Shown here: one piece after another, positions 55,831 to 64,000 of the stretch
How positions within the stretch are numbered: the first letter of the stretch is position 1
How the letters are laid out: the number at the start of each line of letters is the position of its first letter
From: Lachnospiraceae bacterium
GTDB lineage: Bacteria; Bacillota; Clostridia; Lachnospirales; Lachnospiraceae
Length of the DNA stretch: 64,000 nt
Reading direction: 5' to 3'
Assembly (NCBI GenBank): GCA_910576335.1
Contig: CAJTIU010000007.1
Coordinates: 124,001 to 188,000 of the forward strand
Notes under the pieces: model-generated
Seen by the model: the letters and a program-made list of their open reading frames with translations, nothing else
Told to the model about the DNA's origin: nothing
Database searches by the model: none
Translations under genes and position numbers: made by a program

Positions 55831-57162
55831 ATGAAATTTTTAACAGGTGTAAGTAAACAGGACACGATGGAAATCAGTGAGTTATTGAAGGCTAAGGCAG
55901 GCAGGCAGGTAAAGGTCAGCGGTGCAATACACACGATCCGGGACATGGGCACAGTGGCATTTGTCATTCTCCGGAAGCGCGAAGGCCTGCTCCAGTGTGT
56001 ATATGTGAAGGGAAATACGGATTTCAGATTAAAGGATCTCCAGGAAGAGGCAGCCGTAGAGGTGGAAGGGATTCTTATGGAAAATGAAAAGGCGCCGAAT
56101 AAAATAGAGATCCAGATGAAGACTCTCACGGTCTTAAGCATGCCAGAAGACGGGATGCTGCCGCTGCCGGTTTCCAAATGGAAGCTTAACACCTCCCTTG
56201 AGGCAAAGCTTAACTACCGCCCTATTTCACTTAGAAACATCAGGGAGCGTGCCAGATTCAGAATACAGGAGGGGCTGACAAGGGCATTCCGTGATTTCCT
56301 CTACAGCCAGGGATTTACAGAGATCCATACTCCGAAGATCGGGGCAAAGGGTGCAGAGGGCGGAGCTAATATTTTCAAGCTCCAGTATTTTCACCGCCCG
56401 GCAGTACTGGCTCAGAGCCCGCAGTTCTACAAGCAGATGATGGTAGGAGTCTTTGACCGGGTATTCGAGACGGGTCCCGTGTTCCGGGCGGAAAAGCATA
56501 ACACTAAGCGTCATCTGAATGAGTACACAAGCCTTGATCTTGAGATGGGCTATATTGACAGCTTTGAAGATATTATGGCAATGGAGACAGGGTATCTTAA
56601 GTATGCCATGGAGCTTTTAGAAGCGGAATATAAAAGAGAACTTCAGATACTTGACATTACCCTGCCAAAGACAGAGAGAATTCCGGCAGTACGCTTCAGC
56701 GAGATTAAGGAAAAGGCTGCCAAGAAGTATGGGCATAAAATGAGAAATCCATTTGACCTGGAGCCGGAGGAGGAACAGCTTATAGGCCGGTATGCAAAGG
56801 AAGAGTGGGGCAGTGACTTTGTATTTGTAACACACTATCCGTCTAAGAAACGCCCGTTTTATGCCATGGATGATCCGGAGGATGCAAGATATACCTTAAG
56901 CTTTGACCTTCTGTTTGATGGAATGGAGATTACGACAGGCGGGCAGCGTATCCATGATTATCAGATGCTGATGGATAAAATTGCGGCAAGAGGAATGGAG
57001 ACAGATGGTATGGAACAGTATCTTTCCGCCTTTCGTCACGGCATGCCGCCTCACGGAGGGCTGGGGATTGGGCTTGAACGGCTCACCATGAAGCTCGTCG
57101 GGGAAGAAAATGTACGGGAGACAACACTGTTCCCGAGAGATCTGAGCAGACTGGATCCGTAA
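55831..57162 (+). CDS. aspS: Archaeal-type (probably non-discriminating) aspartyl-tRNA synthetase
   Basis: 443 residues, much shorter than bacterial AspRS (~590), with no GAD insertion. An N-terminal OB-fold (VKVSGAIHTIRDMGTVAFVI) is followed by a class II core: motif 2 FRAEKHNTKRHLNEYTSLDL and motif 3 GIGLERLTMKLVG. Enzymes of this kind charge both tRNA-Asp and tRNA-Asn with Asp; GatCAB encoded just downstream then amidates Asp-tRNA-Asn. No asnS or asnA is seen here. Start at 55831 with GAGGAGG upstream; the frame is open further back into the T-box region. Confidence 0.92.
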   Translation: MKFLTGVSKQDTMEISELLKAKAGRQVKVSGAIHTIRDMGTVAFVILRKREGLLQCVYVKGNTDFRLKDLQEEAAVEVEGILMENEKAPNKIEIQMKTLTVLSMPEDGMLPLPVSKWKLNTSLEAKLNYRPISLRNIRERARFRIQEGLTRAFRDFLYSQGFTEIHTPKIGAKGAEGGANIFKLQYFHRPAVLAQSPQFYKQMMVGVFDRVFETGPVFRAEKHNTKRHLNEYTSLDLEMGYIDSFEDIMAMETGYLKYAMELLEAEYKRELQILDITLPKTERIPAVRFSEIKEKAAKKYGHKMRNPFDLEPEEEQLIGRYAKEEWGSDFVFVTHYPSKKRPFYAMDDPEDARYTLSFDLLFDGMEITTGGQRIHDYQMLMDKIAARGMETDGMEQYLSAFRHGMPPHGGLGIGLERLTMKLVGEENVRETTLFPRDLSRLDP

Positions 57163-57185
57163 AAGGAGAAAGGAAGTTTTTTGAT

Positions 57186-57300
57186 ATGGGAAGATGTTCA
57201 TTATGCGGGGGAAAGCTAAACGGTCAGAATATTTGCACAGAATGTGGGCTTAATAATAGTAATCAGATAAAAATTATAAGATAAACCAAAGCAGCTGCGA
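57186..57300 (+). pseudogene. Zinc-ribbon protein remnant
   Basis: ATG 57186 begins MGRCSLCGGKLNGQNICTEC, a two-CxxC zinc ribbon, then stops after 32 residues (57284). In a neighbouring frame the sequence continues KNYKINQSSCDSR, which fits the rest of the same family. A small indel in the A-rich run near 57268 probably broke the gene. Confidence 0.5.
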
Positions 57301-57409
57301 CAGCCGTTGAGGATGCCGAAGCTGCGTGATACATAGCTGCTGTAAACAGGAGTGCTTTCCGGGAGCGCTCTGCACAGAACGGCCGGGACATGAAAGGAGA
57401 ACAAGGACT

Positions 57410-57703
57410 ATGGCAAATAAAATATCAGACGAGACAATTGAGTATGTCGGCATTCTTGCGAAGCTGGAATTATCAGAGCAGGAAAAGGAAGAAGCAAAAA
57501 CAGACATGGAGAAGATGCTGGACTACATTGATACGCTAAATGAACTGGACACAGAGGGAATCGAGCCTATGTCTCATGTATTTCCTGTAAGTAATGTCTT
57601 CAGGGAGGATGTGGTCACAAATGGAGACGGAAGCGAGGATACCCTGGCAAATGCTCCTCTTAAGAAGGATAACAGCTTTAAAGTACCAAAAACGATTGGA
57701 TAG
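57410..57703 (+). CDS. gatC: Asp/Glu-tRNA amidotransferase subunit C
   Basis: 97 residues, normal size. GatC is the small clamp subunit that stabilises GatA. Landmarks: YVGILAKLELSEQEKEEAKT, DMEKMLDYIDTLNELDTEGI, PMSHVFPVSNVFREDVV. AAAGGAGAACAAGG upstream. 13 bases before gatA. Confidence 0.95.
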   Translation: MANKISDETIEYVGILAKLELSEQEKEEAKTDMEKMLDYIDTLNELDTEGIEPMSHVFPVSNVFREDVVTNGDGSEDTLANAPLKKDNSFKVPKTIG

Positions 57704-57716
57704 GAGGTGTCCCGAA

Positions 57717-59303
57717 ATGGATATTACAAGTATGACAGCAGTAGAATTAGGAAAACGGATTCAGGCAGGAGAGCTGTCGGCTGTAGAGGCCGTAAAGGCA
57801 TCTCTTGCACAGATTGATAAGGTAGAAACGTCTGTTCACGGATTTGTAACAGTGGACAGGGAGGGGGCTCTTAGGCGTGCAGAAGAGGTACAGAAGAAGA
57901 TTGACAACGAAACTCTTACAGGTCCTCTTGCAGGCGTACCGGCGGCAATTAAGGATAATCTCTGTACAAAGGACATGCCCACCACATGCAGTTCCAGAAT
58001 ACTGGAGAATTTTAAACCAACTTTCACGGCAGAGGCAGTAAAAAATCTGGAAAAGGCAGGTGTCGTTGTAATCGGAAAGACGAACATGGATGAATTTGCC
58101 ATGGGGAGCACCACCGAAACTTCTTATTTCGGAGTGACAAGGAATCCGTGGAATACAGATCATGTTCCCGGCGGCTCTTCCGGAGGTTCCTGCGCAGCCG
58201 TGGCAGCGGAGGAATGCGCCTTTGCACTTGGCTCTGACACAGGCGGCTCCATCCGGCAGCCCAGCTCTTTTTGCGGAGTGGTTGGGATCAAGCCTACCTA
58301 TGGAACCGTATCACGCTACGGACTGATTGCGTATGGCTCATCCCTTGACCAGGTAGGGCCGGTGGCAAGGGACGTGACAGACTGCGCGGTTATCCTTGAG
58401 GCAATCGCCTCCCATGACCCAAAGGACAGCACATCCATGCCGCCAGGTGCCGGCGGATATGATTTTACAGGTGCGCTTGTGGATGATGTGAAGGGAATGA
58501 GGATCGGAATCCCCCAGGATTATTTTATAGAAGGACTGGACCAGGAGGTAAAGGAGCATATCTTAAGTGCCGCAAAGGTACTGGAAGAAAAAGGCGCCAT
58601 AGTGGAGGAGTTTGACTTAAGCCTTGTACAGTATGCGATCCCTGCATACTATGTCATTGCCTCCGCGGAGGCAAGCTCCAACCTGTCCCGTTTTGACGGG
58701 GTAAAATATGGCTACCGCACGCCGGACTACGAAGGGCTCCATAATATGTACAAGAAAAGCAGAAGCGAGGGCTTCGGAGCAGAGGTAAAGCGCAGGATCA
58801 TGCTAGGCTCATTTGTCTTAAGCTCTGGTTATTATGATGCATATTACCTGAAGGCACTTAAGACAAAGGCGCTGATCAAGCAGGCATTTGACCGGGCATT
58901 TGAAAAATATGACGTCATCCTTGCGCCCGCAGCACCGACCACTGCGCCAAAGCTGGGCGCAAGCCTGAACGACCCGCTTAAGATGTACCTGGGAGATATC
59001 TATACCATTTCTGTAAATCTGGCAGGGCTTCCTGGAATCAGTATTCCGGTAGGAACGGATTCAAAAGGGCTTCCGGTCGGGATGCAGATCATTGGAAGCT
59101 GCTTTGATGAGGCAAAGCTGTTTCGCGCGGCATATGCCTATGAACAGACAAGAGCCTATGAGAGGCCGGAGCTTGTAAAAGCATCTAAGGAGACAGCATC
59201 AGAGGAGACAGTATCAGCGAAAGCAGAAAAGGCAGCTTCAGAAATGAAGACAAATAAGTTAAGCGATGAAGCCGTCAGGACAATGGAAGGAGGGGACAGA
59301 TAA
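57717..59303 (+). CDS. gatA: Asp/Glu-tRNA amidotransferase subunit A
   Basis: 528 residues. The amidase that frees ammonia from glutamine; the Ser-cisSer-Lys triad lies in AAIKDNLCT, PGGSSGGSCAAVAAEE and GSDTGGSIRQPSSF. The core ends near residue 490; about 40 extra charged residues (from KASKETASEETVSAK to the stop) form a C-terminal extension not usual in GatA. Start 57717 has GGAGGTG upstream. It overlaps gatB by one base. Confidence 0.95.
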   Translation: MDITSMTAVELGKRIQAGELSAVEAVKASLAQIDKVETSVHGFVTVDREGALRRAEEVQKKIDNETLTGPLAGVPAAIKDNLCTKDMPTTCSSRILENFKPTFTAEAVKNLEKAGVVVIGKTNMDEFAMGSTTETSYFGVTRNPWNTDHVPGGSSGGSCAAVAAEECAFALGSDTGGSIRQPSSFCGVVGIKPTYGTVSRYGLIAYGSSLDQVGPVARDVTDCAVILEAIASHDPKDSTSMPPGAGGYDFTGALVDDVKGMRIGIPQDYFIEGLDQEVKEHILSAAKVLEEKGAIVEEFDLSLVQYAIPAYYVIASAEASSNLSRFDGVKYGYRTPDYEGLHNMYKKSRSEGFGAEVKRRIMLGSFVLSSGYYDAYYLKALKTKALIKQAFDRAFEKYDVILAPAAPTTAPKLGASLNDPLKMYLGDIYTISVNLAGLPGISIPVGTDSKGLPVGMQIIGSCFDEAKLFRAAYAYEQTRAYERPELVKASKETASEETVSAKAEKAASEMKTNKLSDEAVRTMEGGDR

Positions 59304-60736
59304 TGGCAAAGCAATATGAGACAGTAATCGGACTGGAGGTCCATGTGGAGCTTGCGACAAAGACAAAGATCTTCTGCTCCTGCAGCACAGAATTCGGCGG
59401 CGCGCCTAATACCCACACCTGCCCGGTATGCACCGGAATGCCGGGATCTCTTCCGGTCTTAAATAAACAGGTCGTAGAGTATGCCATGGCAATCGGGCTT
59501 GCAACAAACTGCGAGATAACAAGAGTATGCAAATTCGACCGGAAAAACTACTTTTATCCTGACAATCCCCAGAACTATCAGATCTCCCAGCTGTACCTGC
59601 CCATTGCAAGAAATGGTTATGTTGAGATACAGACAGGAGAGGTTAAGAAAAAGATCCGGATTCACGAAATGCATATGGAAGAAGATGCTGGAAAATTAAT
59701 CCATGATGAATGGGATGACACCTCCCTGGTAGACTATAACAGGAGCGGAGTTCCTCTTGTAGAGATTGTATCAGAGCCGGACATGCGCTCTGCAGACGAG
59801 GTGATTGCATATCTGGAGAAGCTGCGTACCATTATCCAGTATCTTGGGGCATCAGACTGCAAGCTGCAGGAGGGTTCCATGAGGGCAGATGTAAACCTGT
59901 CGGTAAGAGAAGCCGGGACGACGGAATTCGGCACAAGAACTGAGATGAAGAATCTGAATTCCTTCAAAGCCATTGCCCGGGCGATTGAGGGAGAGCGCGC
60001 CCGTCAGATTGAACTGTTGTCAGAAGGAAAGAAAGTCATACAGGAGACAAGACGTTGGGATGACAACAAGGAATCCTCCTATGCCATGCGGTCAAAGGAG
60101 GACGCGCAGGATTACCGCTATTTTCCCGAGCCGGATCTTGTTCCGGTCATAATCGGAGATGAATGGATTCAGAAGATAAAAAAACTTCAGCCGGAGATGC
60201 GGGATGAAAAGCTGGAGCGATATAAAAAGGAATTTGACATCCCCCAGTATGATGCGGAGATTCTTACGGCATCTAAAGCAATGGCAGACCTGTTCGAGGC
60301 AGCATCAGCCATCTGCAGGAATCCAAAGAAGGTATCCAACTGGCTTATGGTAGAAACCATGCGGCTCTTAAAGGAGCACGACATGGAGCCGGAGGAAATC
60401 ATCTTTACCCCAGAGCATCTTGCACAGCTTGTGCAGCTTACTGAAAACGGCATCATCAACAGCTCCGTTGCAAAAGAGGTGTTTGAAAAAATATTTACAG
60501 AGAATGCAGACCCGGCGGAATATGTAGAAAAACATGGGCTGAAAACCGTAAATGATGAGGGAGAACTTTTAAAAGTACTTCAAAAAGTTATTGCCGGGAA
60601 TCCACAAGCTGTAGTAGACTATAAAGGAGGCAAGGAAAAAGCACTTGGCGCTTTGGTCGGCCAGACTATGAAGGCCATGAAGGGAAAAGCGGATCCCGGT
60701 ATGGTGAATAAAAAATTAAGGGAACTATTAAAGTAA
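59303..60736 (+). CDS. gatB: Asp/Glu-tRNA amidotransferase subunit B
   Basis: 477 residues, normal. GatB carries the kinase-like site that activates Asp- or Glu-tRNA and the tRNA-binding YqeY tail. Landmarks: IGLEVHVELATKTKIFCSC (zinc Cys residues with TCPVCTGMPG), EMHMEEDAGKLIHD, SMRADVNLSV, RYFPEPDLVPV, and the C-terminal VVDYKGGKEKALGALVGQTM. With aspS and gatCA it forms the Asn-tRNA(Asn) pathway; it would also serve Gln-tRNA if no glutaminyl-tRNA synthetase exists. Confidence 0.97.
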   Translation: MAKQYETVIGLEVHVELATKTKIFCSCSTEFGGAPNTHTCPVCTGMPGSLPVLNKQVVEYAMAIGLATNCEITRVCKFDRKNYFYPDNPQNYQISQLYLPIARNGYVEIQTGEVKKKIRIHEMHMEEDAGKLIHDEWDDTSLVDYNRSGVPLVEIVSEPDMRSADEVIAYLEKLRTIIQYLGASDCKLQEGSMRADVNLSVREAGTTEFGTRTEMKNLNSFKAIARAIEGERARQIELLSEGKKVIQETRRWDDNKESSYAMRSKEDAQDYRYFPEPDLVPVIIGDEWIQKIKKLQPEMRDEKLERYKKEFDIPQYDAEILTASKAMADLFEAASAICRNPKKVSNWLMVETMRLLKEHDMEPEEIIFTPEHLAQLVQLTENGIINSSVAKEVFEKIFTENADPAEYVEKHGLKTVNDEGELLKVLQKVIAGNPQAVVDYKGGKEKALGALVGQTMKAMKGKADPGMVNKKLRELLK

Positions 60737-60805
60737 TGCCAACTGCATCCAAAGCGCAGGACAATAACACCAAAGCAATAATGCTTGTAGGAAAGGAGAA
60801 GTCAT

Positions 60806-62218
60806 ATGGGAGGCTTTTTTGGAGTAGCATCAAAGGAAGACTGTGTATTAGAGTTATTTTACGGGGTGGATTATCACTCGCATCTGGGGACAAGGCGGGG
60901 AGGAATGGCCACTTACGGTAAGGGAGGCTTTAACCGCGCCATTCATAACATTGAGAATTCACCGTTTCGGACGAAGTTTGACCGCGATGTAGGAGAGATG
61001 AAGGGACATTTGGGCATCGGGTGTATTTCCGATTTTGAGCCGCAGCCTTTGTTAATCCGTTCAAAGCTTGGAAGCTTTGCCATCACAACTGTCGGCAAGG
61101 TGAATAACTATGAAGAGCTTCAGCACGAGCTGTATGAAACCGCACACTCCCATTTTCAGGAGATGACAAATGGACAGATTAATGTGACAGAGCTGATTGC
61201 AGCATTAATCTGCGAGAAGGATTCGATACTTGAAGGAATCCAATACGTACAGGAGCGGGTGGAAGGCTCCATGACGCTGCTGCTTATGACGAAAGACGGA
61301 ATCTATGCAGCAAGAGATTACCATGGCAGGACTCCCCTTGTGGTGGGAAGAAAGAAAGGGGCATACTGTGTCTCCTTTGAAAGCCATGCATACATCAATC
61401 TCGGCTATACAGATTACCGGGAGCTTGGTCCCGCAGAGATTGCCTTCATCACGCCAGAGGGAGTAGAAACCTTAAGGGCACCCCGCCAGGAGATGAAGAT
61501 CTGCTCTTTCTTATGGGTGTACTACGGTTACCCGACCTCCGCCTATGAAGGGGTCAATGTAGAAGAGATGCGTTACAAATGTGGAAGTATGCTTGCAAAA
61601 CGCGACGGGGACAGTGTACACCCTGACATCGTGGCAGGCGTCCCGGATTCCGGAATTGCACATGCAATCGGCTATGCCAACGAATCCGGCATCCCCTACG
61701 CAAGACCCTTTATCAAATACACCCCCACATGGCCCCGCTCCTTCATGCCGACGAACCAGAACCAGAGAAATCTGATCGCCCGCATGAAGCTGATCCCGGT
61801 ACATGCACTGATTCAGAATAAAAAGCTTCTGCTCATAGACGATTCCATCGTCCGCGGAACACAGCTTCGGGAGACAACCGAATTCCTGTATAACAGCGGT
61901 GCAAAAGAGGTACATGTCCGTCCGGCGTGCCCGCCGCTCCTCTACGGATGCAAATACCTGAACTTCTCACGTTCCAAGTCAGAGCTGGAGCTTATTACAA
62001 GACAGATGATCAAAAAAAGAGAGGGAGAGGACTGCCCCCAGGAGGTACTGGACGAGTATGCAGATCCATGCTCATGCAGATACGCGCAGATGATTGAAGA
62101 CATCCGGAAACAGCAGAACTTCACATCTCTCCGATTCCACAGGCTGGACGATTTACTAGAGTCCATCGGGATCGAACCATGTAAGGTCTGTACATACTGC
62201 TTCAACGGAAAAGAATAA
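60806..62218 (+). CDS. PurF-like (amidophosphoribosyltransferase family) protein lacking the N-terminal Cys
   Basis: 470 residues. An N-terminal Ntn-type glutaminase-like domain (DYHSHLGTRRGGMATYG, KGHLGIGCISDFEPQPLLI) and a C-terminal type I phosphoribosyltransferase domain with PRPP loop LLLIDDSIVRGTQLRETTEF. The start is MGGFFGVAS; PurF needs Cys directly after Met (MCGI), so the usual nucleophile is absent here. Four cysteines at the C-terminus (CKVCTYCFNGKE) and DEYADPCSC suggest a metal or Fe-S site. It may use ammonia, or act on another substrate. AAAGGAG upstream. Conserved form in gut Clostridia as far as I recall. Confidence 0.85.
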   Translation: MGGFFGVASKEDCVLELFYGVDYHSHLGTRRGGMATYGKGGFNRAIHNIENSPFRTKFDRDVGEMKGHLGIGCISDFEPQPLLIRSKLGSFAITTVGKVNNYEELQHELYETAHSHFQEMTNGQINVTELIAALICEKDSILEGIQYVQERVEGSMTLLLMTKDGIYAARDYHGRTPLVVGRKKGAYCVSFESHAYINLGYTDYRELGPAEIAFITPEGVETLRAPRQEMKICSFLWVYYGYPTSAYEGVNVEEMRYKCGSMLAKRDGDSVHPDIVAGVPDSGIAHAIGYANESGIPYARPFIKYTPTWPRSFMPTNQNQRNLIARMKLIPVHALIQNKKLLLIDDSIVRGTQLRETTEFLYNSGAKEVHVRPACPPLLYGCKYLNFSRSKSELELITRQMIKKREGEDCPQEVLDEYADPCSCRYAQMIEDIRKQQNFTSLRFHRLDDLLESIGIEPCKVCTYCFNGKE

Positions 62219-62226
62219 AATCGAAA

Positions 62227-62264
62227 TTGGGGACGGGGTATTTTTAAAAATACCCCGTCCCCAA
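62227..62264. repeat. Dispersed palindrome, copy 4 (19-bp arms)
   Basis: Arms 62227-62245 and 62246-62264 form a perfect loopless palindrome. On the minus strand it encodes LGTGYF and the stop of the MalY-like protein; TAA sits at the centre, exactly as in copy 3. Confidence 0.9.
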
Positions 62265-63416
62265 CTCGTCTATAATTGACCGGACAGCCTTTTCTACATT
62301 CTCCTTTGAAGTCGCAAGGTTCATTCTTACAAATGAGGCAAAGCGTTCGCCTCCGAACCAGTCGCCGTAATCCAGCGCCAGCCGGCATTTTTTCTGAAGA
62401 AATTCTTTCATATCCTCTGGTCTGATACATGCCTTCATGTCAATCCAGCACAGATAAGTTCCTTCAAGCGGTGAGACAACGATACCCGGAAGTTCTTCTG
62501 CGAAGGTATTCTTTACAAACAGATAATTCCCATAGATGATCTCCTTCACTTCCCGGAACCACTCGTGTCCGCCCCGGTAAGCTGCCTCTGCCGCGATATA
62601 GCCAAATGCATTGCCGCTTGTAACCCGGATTCCGGCAACATACTCGTCCCATTTTCCACGTAGTGTTTCATCCGGAATCATAATAACAGAATTCTGACAT
62701 CCGGCAAGGTTAAAGGTCTTGGATGGTGCTGTTACTGTAATCATCATGTCCTCATAATCACCGATACAGAAAGAAGGGGTATGAGTATGGCCTGCAAAAG
62801 TAAGATCATGATGGATCTCATCCGAGATGACAAATACATGATGCTTCCTGCACAGATCAAGCAGTTTTTTTAGTTCATCCCGCGTCCACACCCTTCCCGC
62901 CGGGTTGTGGGGTGAACAGAGGATGAACTGGGAGACATGGTTTTCTATAATTTTCTGTTCAAAGTCTTCAAAATCAATGGTATATTCCCCGGATGTATTC
63001 ACCAGATCCGAAGTAACCAGCCTGCGGTGGTTGTTCGTAACTGCCTGGAGAAATGGGTAGTAGACCGGCGTCAGGACAATGACCGCGTCCCCGGGCCCGG
63101 TCATAAATTGTGTAATCCAGTTAAATGCGCATACGACGCCCGGTGAGAACCGGAGCCACTCTCTTCTTGCCTCAAAGCCGTGCTGTTCCCTCTCCCAGGT
63201 TAGAAATGCCTCATAATAGGAATCCGGAACATGATAATAACCGTAAACTCCCTGTACTACATAATCGCTCAGAGCCTTAGTCACACAGCCTGGAACCTGA
63301 AAATCCATGTCGGCAACCCATAAGGGAAGAAGACCCTCCTCACCGAACATGCCAGTCTGTCCGTCCCACTTGTTACAGTTTGTATTTTTCCGGTCAAAGT
63401 ACGTTACCTGTGACAT
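62244..63416 (-). CDS. MalY/PatB-type PLP-dependent C-S lyase / aminotransferase
   Basis: 390 residues, fold type I. Landmarks: PLWVADMDFQVPGCVTKALS, LCSPHNPAGRVWTRDEL, VISDEIHHDLTFAGHTH (Asp for the PLP nitrogen), and the Schiff-base Lys in VTAPSKTFNLAGCQNS; the phosphate/carboxylate Arg is in SFVRMNLATSKE. These enzymes cleave cystathionine or cysteine conjugates. The last residues LGTGYF come from the repeat element. Intact otherwise; convergent with the PurF-like gene. Confidence 0.93.
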   Translation of the reverse strand: MSQVTYFDRKNTNCNKWDGQTGMFGEEGLLPLWVADMDFQVPGCVTKALSDYVVQGVYGYYHVPDSYYEAFLTWEREQHGFEARREWLRFSPGVVCAFNWITQFMTGPGDAVIVLTPVYYPFLQAVTNNHRRLVTSDLVNTSGEYTIDFEDFEQKIIENHVSQFILCSPHNPAGRVWTRDELKKLLDLCRKHHVFVISDEIHHDLTFAGHTHTPSFCIGDYEDMMITVTAPSKTFNLAGCQNSVIMIPDETLRGKWDEYVAGIRVTSGNAFGYIAAEAAYRGGHEWFREVKEIIYGNYLFVKNTFAEELPGIVVSPLEGTYLCWIDMKACIRPEDMKEFLQKKCRLALDYGDWFGGERFASFVRMNLATSKENVEKAVRSIIDELGTGYF

Positions 63417-63618
63417 TTTATCTGCCCTCCCAAATATAGAATAAATGCGTCAAAAGGTATTGGCGCTTACATCATGATTAAATTTTACGACAGAATCCGT
63501 TATTTTGCAAGAATAGTGTGGTCATGAATCTGATATTTATGTAAATTTTATAATATACTTAAAAATGTAATATGATTATAATCTTAATCAAATAAAAACA
63601 TAAGAAAGGAAGAAGAAA

Positions 63619-64000
63619 ATGACAAAAAAGATTACAAAAAAAATTCTGGCTTTTGTCATGGCAATTGCCATGGTACTTACCTTGGCAGGGGTTCCATCCC
63701 TCAAAACGGAAGCGGCAGCGCCAAAAAAGGTAAAAAAAGTCAGGCTGAAAATCGGCTCATCTGTTGTGACGAACAAAAAGTATACGATGACAGTCGGACA
63801 GAAAAAAACGGTCAAAGTTACCGTTACGCCGAAGGCGGCAAAGAAAAAGATTACGTTTAAGTCCAGTAAAAAGAAGGTGGCAGCGATTACTAAAAAGGGG
63901 AAGATTACTGCAAAATCAGCTGGAAAGAGTAAAATTACAGTGACGGTTATGGGAAAAAACAAGAAGAAGGTAAAAAAATACATCAATTTGGTTGTAAAAA
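63619..64000 (+). CDS. Secreted Ig-like (BIG2-type) domain protein, 3' partial
   Basis: The visible 127 residues start with a signal peptide (KKILAFVMAIAMVLTLAGVP, cleavage near KTEAAA) and continue with a lysine-rich linker and a BIG2-like repeat (YTMTVGQKKTVKVTVTPKAA, TFKSSKKKVAAITKKGKITA). It runs out of the window. Similar Ig-like tails end the FIVAR protein at 9131. It is probably a cell-surface protein. AAGAAAGGAAG upstream; TATAAT at 63577-63582 may be the -10. Confidence 0.85.
   Translation, partial: MTKKITKKILAFVMAIAMVLTLAGVPSLKTEAAAPKKVKKVRLKIGSSVVTNKKYTMTVGQKKTVKVTVTPKAAKKKITFKSSKKKVAAITKKGKITAKSAGKSKITVTVMGKNKKKVKKYINLVVK

Noticed and set aside
1-64000. tRNA and rRNA genes
   Set aside because: None was recognised on either strand on reading. 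A covariance-model scan would be needed to exclude a diverged one.

Overview
The window reads as a low-to-moderate GC Gram-positive anaerobe of the Clostridia, most likely a gut Lachnospiraceae (Clostridium scindens / Dorea / Blautia type). The reasons are GGAGG-type ribosome sites, TTGACA/TATAAT promoters, the pairing of an archaeal-type aspartyl-tRNA synthetase with GatCAB behind a T-box, many LytTR and AraC two-component systems, PadR and CPBP genes, and a dispersed palindrome built on GGGGACGGGGTATTTTT. The genus is an inference; no rRNA or tRNA gene is visible.

Layout. 1-3850: end of tex, then pckA with its own promoter and terminator. 3850-9240: a damaged YesM/YesN-type sensor and regulator pair, a cut-off sugar-binding lipoprotein, and an array of nine FIVAR repeats. 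9260-12640: an intact two-gene operon of an AAA+ ATPase and a subtilisin-like protease that resembles the IetAS defence / toxin-antitoxin pair, under a near-consensus promoter. 12740-15700: an unknown gene and an AgrA/AgrC-like LytTR system whose promoter module recurs 2.2 kb downstream, where its target gene has been lost. 15700-23950: mobile-element debris, an AAA ATPase + DUF4276 pair, two incomplete AAA-ATPase / PD-(D/E)XK proteins and a PadR unit. 23950-33450: a broken amino-acid permease, the arabinose operon araA-araB-araD with a divergent AraC regulator, a Fic protein, a metallo-beta-lactamase-fold hydrolase and an HTH protein. 33450-44200: a gene graveyard of kinase, FtsX, LytTR, GNAT, CPBP, ABC, TetR and PIN fragments, with a few intact genes among them. 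44200-64000: mostly intact core genes (ClC antiporter, YczE-type membrane protein, MATE pump, two CobW-type GTPases with an aldo/keto reductase, nagB/nagA, a dicarboxylate symporter, T-box-aspS-gatCAB, a PurF-like protein, a MalY-like enzyme, and the start of a secreted Ig-like protein).

The damage is selective. About twenty lesions (internal deletions, fusions, three amber codons) fall in accessory genes, while housekeeping genes are intact. This fits real pseudogene formation better than random assembly error.

The signals I rate highest are the IetAS-like operon; the two LytTR regulons readable from repeated operators, each of which seems to have lost its output gene; and the dispersed palindrome, two copies of which supply both the stop codon and an identical C-terminal peptide (LGTGYF) to unrelated proteins.
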